From: Chryseobacterium soli
GTDB lineage: Bacteria > Bacteroidota > Bacteroidia > Flavobacteriales > Weeksellaceae
DNA: 64,000 bases
Assembly (NCBI RefSeq): GCF_000737705.1
Contig: NZ_JPRH01000004.1
Location: 310,001-374,000 of the forward strand
Direction of reading: 5' to 3'
Part shown: one piece after another, positions 62,722 through 64,000 of the stretch
Position numbering within the stretch: the stretch's first letter is position 1
Layout of the letters: each line of letters starts with the position of its first letter
Position numbers and translations under genes: made by a program
The notes under the pieces: generated by a model
The model's input: the letters and a program-made list of their open reading frames with translations, nothing else
Told to the model about the DNA's origin: nothing
Database searches by the model: none

Positions 62722-64000
62722 TTAATAAAACAGGGATATTCCCGCATTGAAATACAGGTTCGGATTTCCGTTATACTCCGTATTCTGTTCAAACCTTTTG
62801 TTCAGCGGAAACAGTGTGGCAAAATTAGTAAATATTTTCAGGGTTGTTTTCGCACTTACTTTCTGATACAACTGAAGTCCCAGCTGCGGTCCCAATTTCG
62901 AAGTACTGTCAAACTCATGGTCATTTTTGATTACCTGATCATACAGCAACGTATTAGAAGATGCGGCAGTATATTTCAGGCTCTCACTTACAGGGAAATA
63001 AGACATAGCACCCACCTCAAGATTCACTTTCTGGGTATCTCTGTAAAAGATATCTTTATTAAACTTAATATTCAGATCTAAGCTTTTGACGTATTTATGC
63101 GTAACTCCCAACAGATCTATAGCTGAAAAATCATTATAAACCGCTTCCACAGTCGCCCCAAATTTTATCTTTTGATTGTCTTTCAAAATCATGCTATTCA
63201 CGGAAGATAACTTATCTAAAGTCATTCTGTAATTCTGTCCGAATTCAGCATTGTTGTAATTATCTCCGGTGATGCTTTGAAAATTAACGTTTGACGTAAA
63301 ATCCATTTTGTCTCCTTTATACCAGTAATTGGCATCGGTTTTATAAGTAACAAGACGGTATTTCATCTTTTCCAGACTTTCATCGAAATACGTATAGCCG
63401 CTCGTTCTGCCGTCTCTTTCCCCTGTATTTCCGAAGAGATCCTGCATAGATTTACTATACGTAAAATTGATGTTAAAAAAGTTTTTAGGCGTTTCAAAAC
63501 TATATCCTCCCCCAAAGTTTCTGTCAACGGTTCTGTAACTGTAATCGGTATAAGAAGGGAAATAAATCTGCCTTCCGTACCCGTTTGAAAACCGCACATA
63601 ATATTCAGGGTTGGAAGTTGCATTCATTGTTTCGTTTACCGACAGAATATCATAGGTTTCTGTTTTTCTTCCTAATCCGCCAAAAACCGACAACTGATGT
63701 TTTCCTAAACGATATCCCGCGAATATTTTACCGGAATAATCTGCTGTTTTAATTTCGGGTCTGGGATCAGACTTTCTGTAAGAACTCAGGTTTTTGTAAT
63801 CTACCAGTGCTCCAAGTTCCAAGCCTTTCCATATCTGGTAAGACAATCCTCCTTTCAGGTGGTAGGTTTGGGTTTCCCAGTTAGCTTTTTTGGGAACAAA
63901 CAGATAGTTTGGATTCAGTACAAACTGGTCTTCTGTGCGATCGGTAGTCAAATTATAACCTAAATTCTTCTCCGTTAAAAACTGATAATCAAAGCTTCCC
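62722..64000 (-). CDS. Outer-membrane beta-barrel protein, start beyond window
   Basis: The reading frame is open to the window edge (426 codons visible), so the start and N-terminal part are missing. The sequence shows many amphipathic strands (LKGGLSYQIWKGLELGALVDYK, IFAGYRLGKHQLSVFGGLGRK) and ends in YFNAGISLFY with a terminal Tyr typical of outer-membrane insertion signals. It resembles DUF6850-type barrels found beside di-haem peroxidases and TonB receptors in Bacteroidota; this family call is tentative. Coupled to the peroxidase gene downstream. Confidence 0.75.
   Translation of the reverse strand, partial: GSFDYQFLTEKNLGYNLTTDRTEDQFVLNPNYLFVPKKANWETQTYHLKGGLSYQIWKGLELGALVDYKNLSSYRKSDPRPEIKTADYSGKIFAGYRLGKHQLSVFGGLGRKTETYDILSVNETMNATSNPEYYVRFSNGYGRQIYFPSYTDYSYRTVDRNFGGGYSFETPKNFFNINFTYSKSMQDLFGNTGERDGRTSGYTYFDESLEKMKYRLVTYKTDANYWYKGDKMDFTSNVNFQSITGDNYNNAEFGQNYRMTLDKLSSVNSMILKDNQKIKFGATVEAVYNDFSAIDLLGVTHKYVKSLDLNIKFNKDIFYRDTQKVNLEVGAMSYFPVSESLKYTAASSNTLLYDQVIKNDHEFDSTSKLGPQLGLQLYQKVSAKTTLKIFTNFATLFPLNKRFEQNTEYNGNPNLYFNAGISLFY

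Noticed and set aside
62572..63081. 169-codon plus-strand frame opposite the peroxidase and barrel genes
   Set aside because: It lies antisense across the junction of two well-supported genes and has no protein-like pattern.
1..64000. CRISPR array, tRNA, rRNA or insertion sequence
   Set aside because: No regularly spaced repeats, cloverleaf, rRNA-like stretch or transposase pattern was seen by eye on either strand.

Overview
The window looks like chromosomal DNA of a Flavobacteriales bacterium, most likely Chryseobacterium or a close Weeksellaceae relative. Supporting signs are the AT-rich sequence, several Bacteroidota-type -7 boxes (TAnnTTTG) in front of genes, a secreted protein with a type IX secretion (type B) C-terminal domain, and protein sequences throughout that resemble Chryseobacterium homologues. 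The genus call is inference from protein appearance, not from a search. I see no rRNA, tRNA, CRISPR array, transposase or integrase.

Layout. 1-7.4 kb: the end of a family 2 glycosyltransferase, a DnaQ-like exonuclease, apaG, the 2-oxoglutarate dehydrogenase pair sucA-sucB, and an SRPBCC-fold membrane-anchored protein. 7.4-12.8 kb: a glycogen operon read leftward (glgB, an unknown gene overlapping it by 4 bases, glgA, glgC). 13.0-22.1 kb: read rightward, a CBM48-esterase, an M17 aminopeptidase, then a compact set of ATP-grasp ligase, esterase, ATP-grasp ligase, GCS2-type carboxylate-amine ligase, class I glutamine amidotransferase and a further ATP-grasp-like protein. This is the best candidate for an undescribed pathway: it has the parts to make and cut amide and ester bonds in a small molecule or peptide, but no recognisable known product. 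22.1-24.9 kb: a small membrane protein, a lone beta-helix protein and an orphan MepB-like protein. 24.9-29.6 kb: a complete cyanophycin cycle (cphA facing cphB and an isoaspartyl peptidase).

29.7-50.2 kb is a mixed region: a YtxH-like protein, a methyltransferase, a GNAT protein, two PH-SHOCT paralogues, hisS, an HRDC protein and ssb, an arginase-family enzyme behind a repeat-rich intergenic region, an HPP membrane protein, an epimerase, a nudK-like Nudix hydrolase, several small hypothetical genes, a VOC protein and its broken paralogue, an Lrp/AsnC regulator, and metE behind a cobalamin riboswitch. 50.2-56.6 kb is a tetR-tolC-MFP-RND efflux operon whose promoter is covered by repeated TetR-type operators. 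The rest holds a 1078-residue T9SS cargo protein, a CvfB-like S1 protein, and a di-haem cytochrome c peroxidase coupled to an outer-membrane barrel gene that runs off the window end.

How it fits together: the first half is rich in carbon and nitrogen storage. Glycogen synthesis, an uncharacterised amide-ligase cluster and cyanophycin synthesis and breakdown lie within 22 kb, and the cyanophycin products (Asp and Arg) could feed the TCA cycle. All functional statements come from motifs read by eye; no database search was possible.
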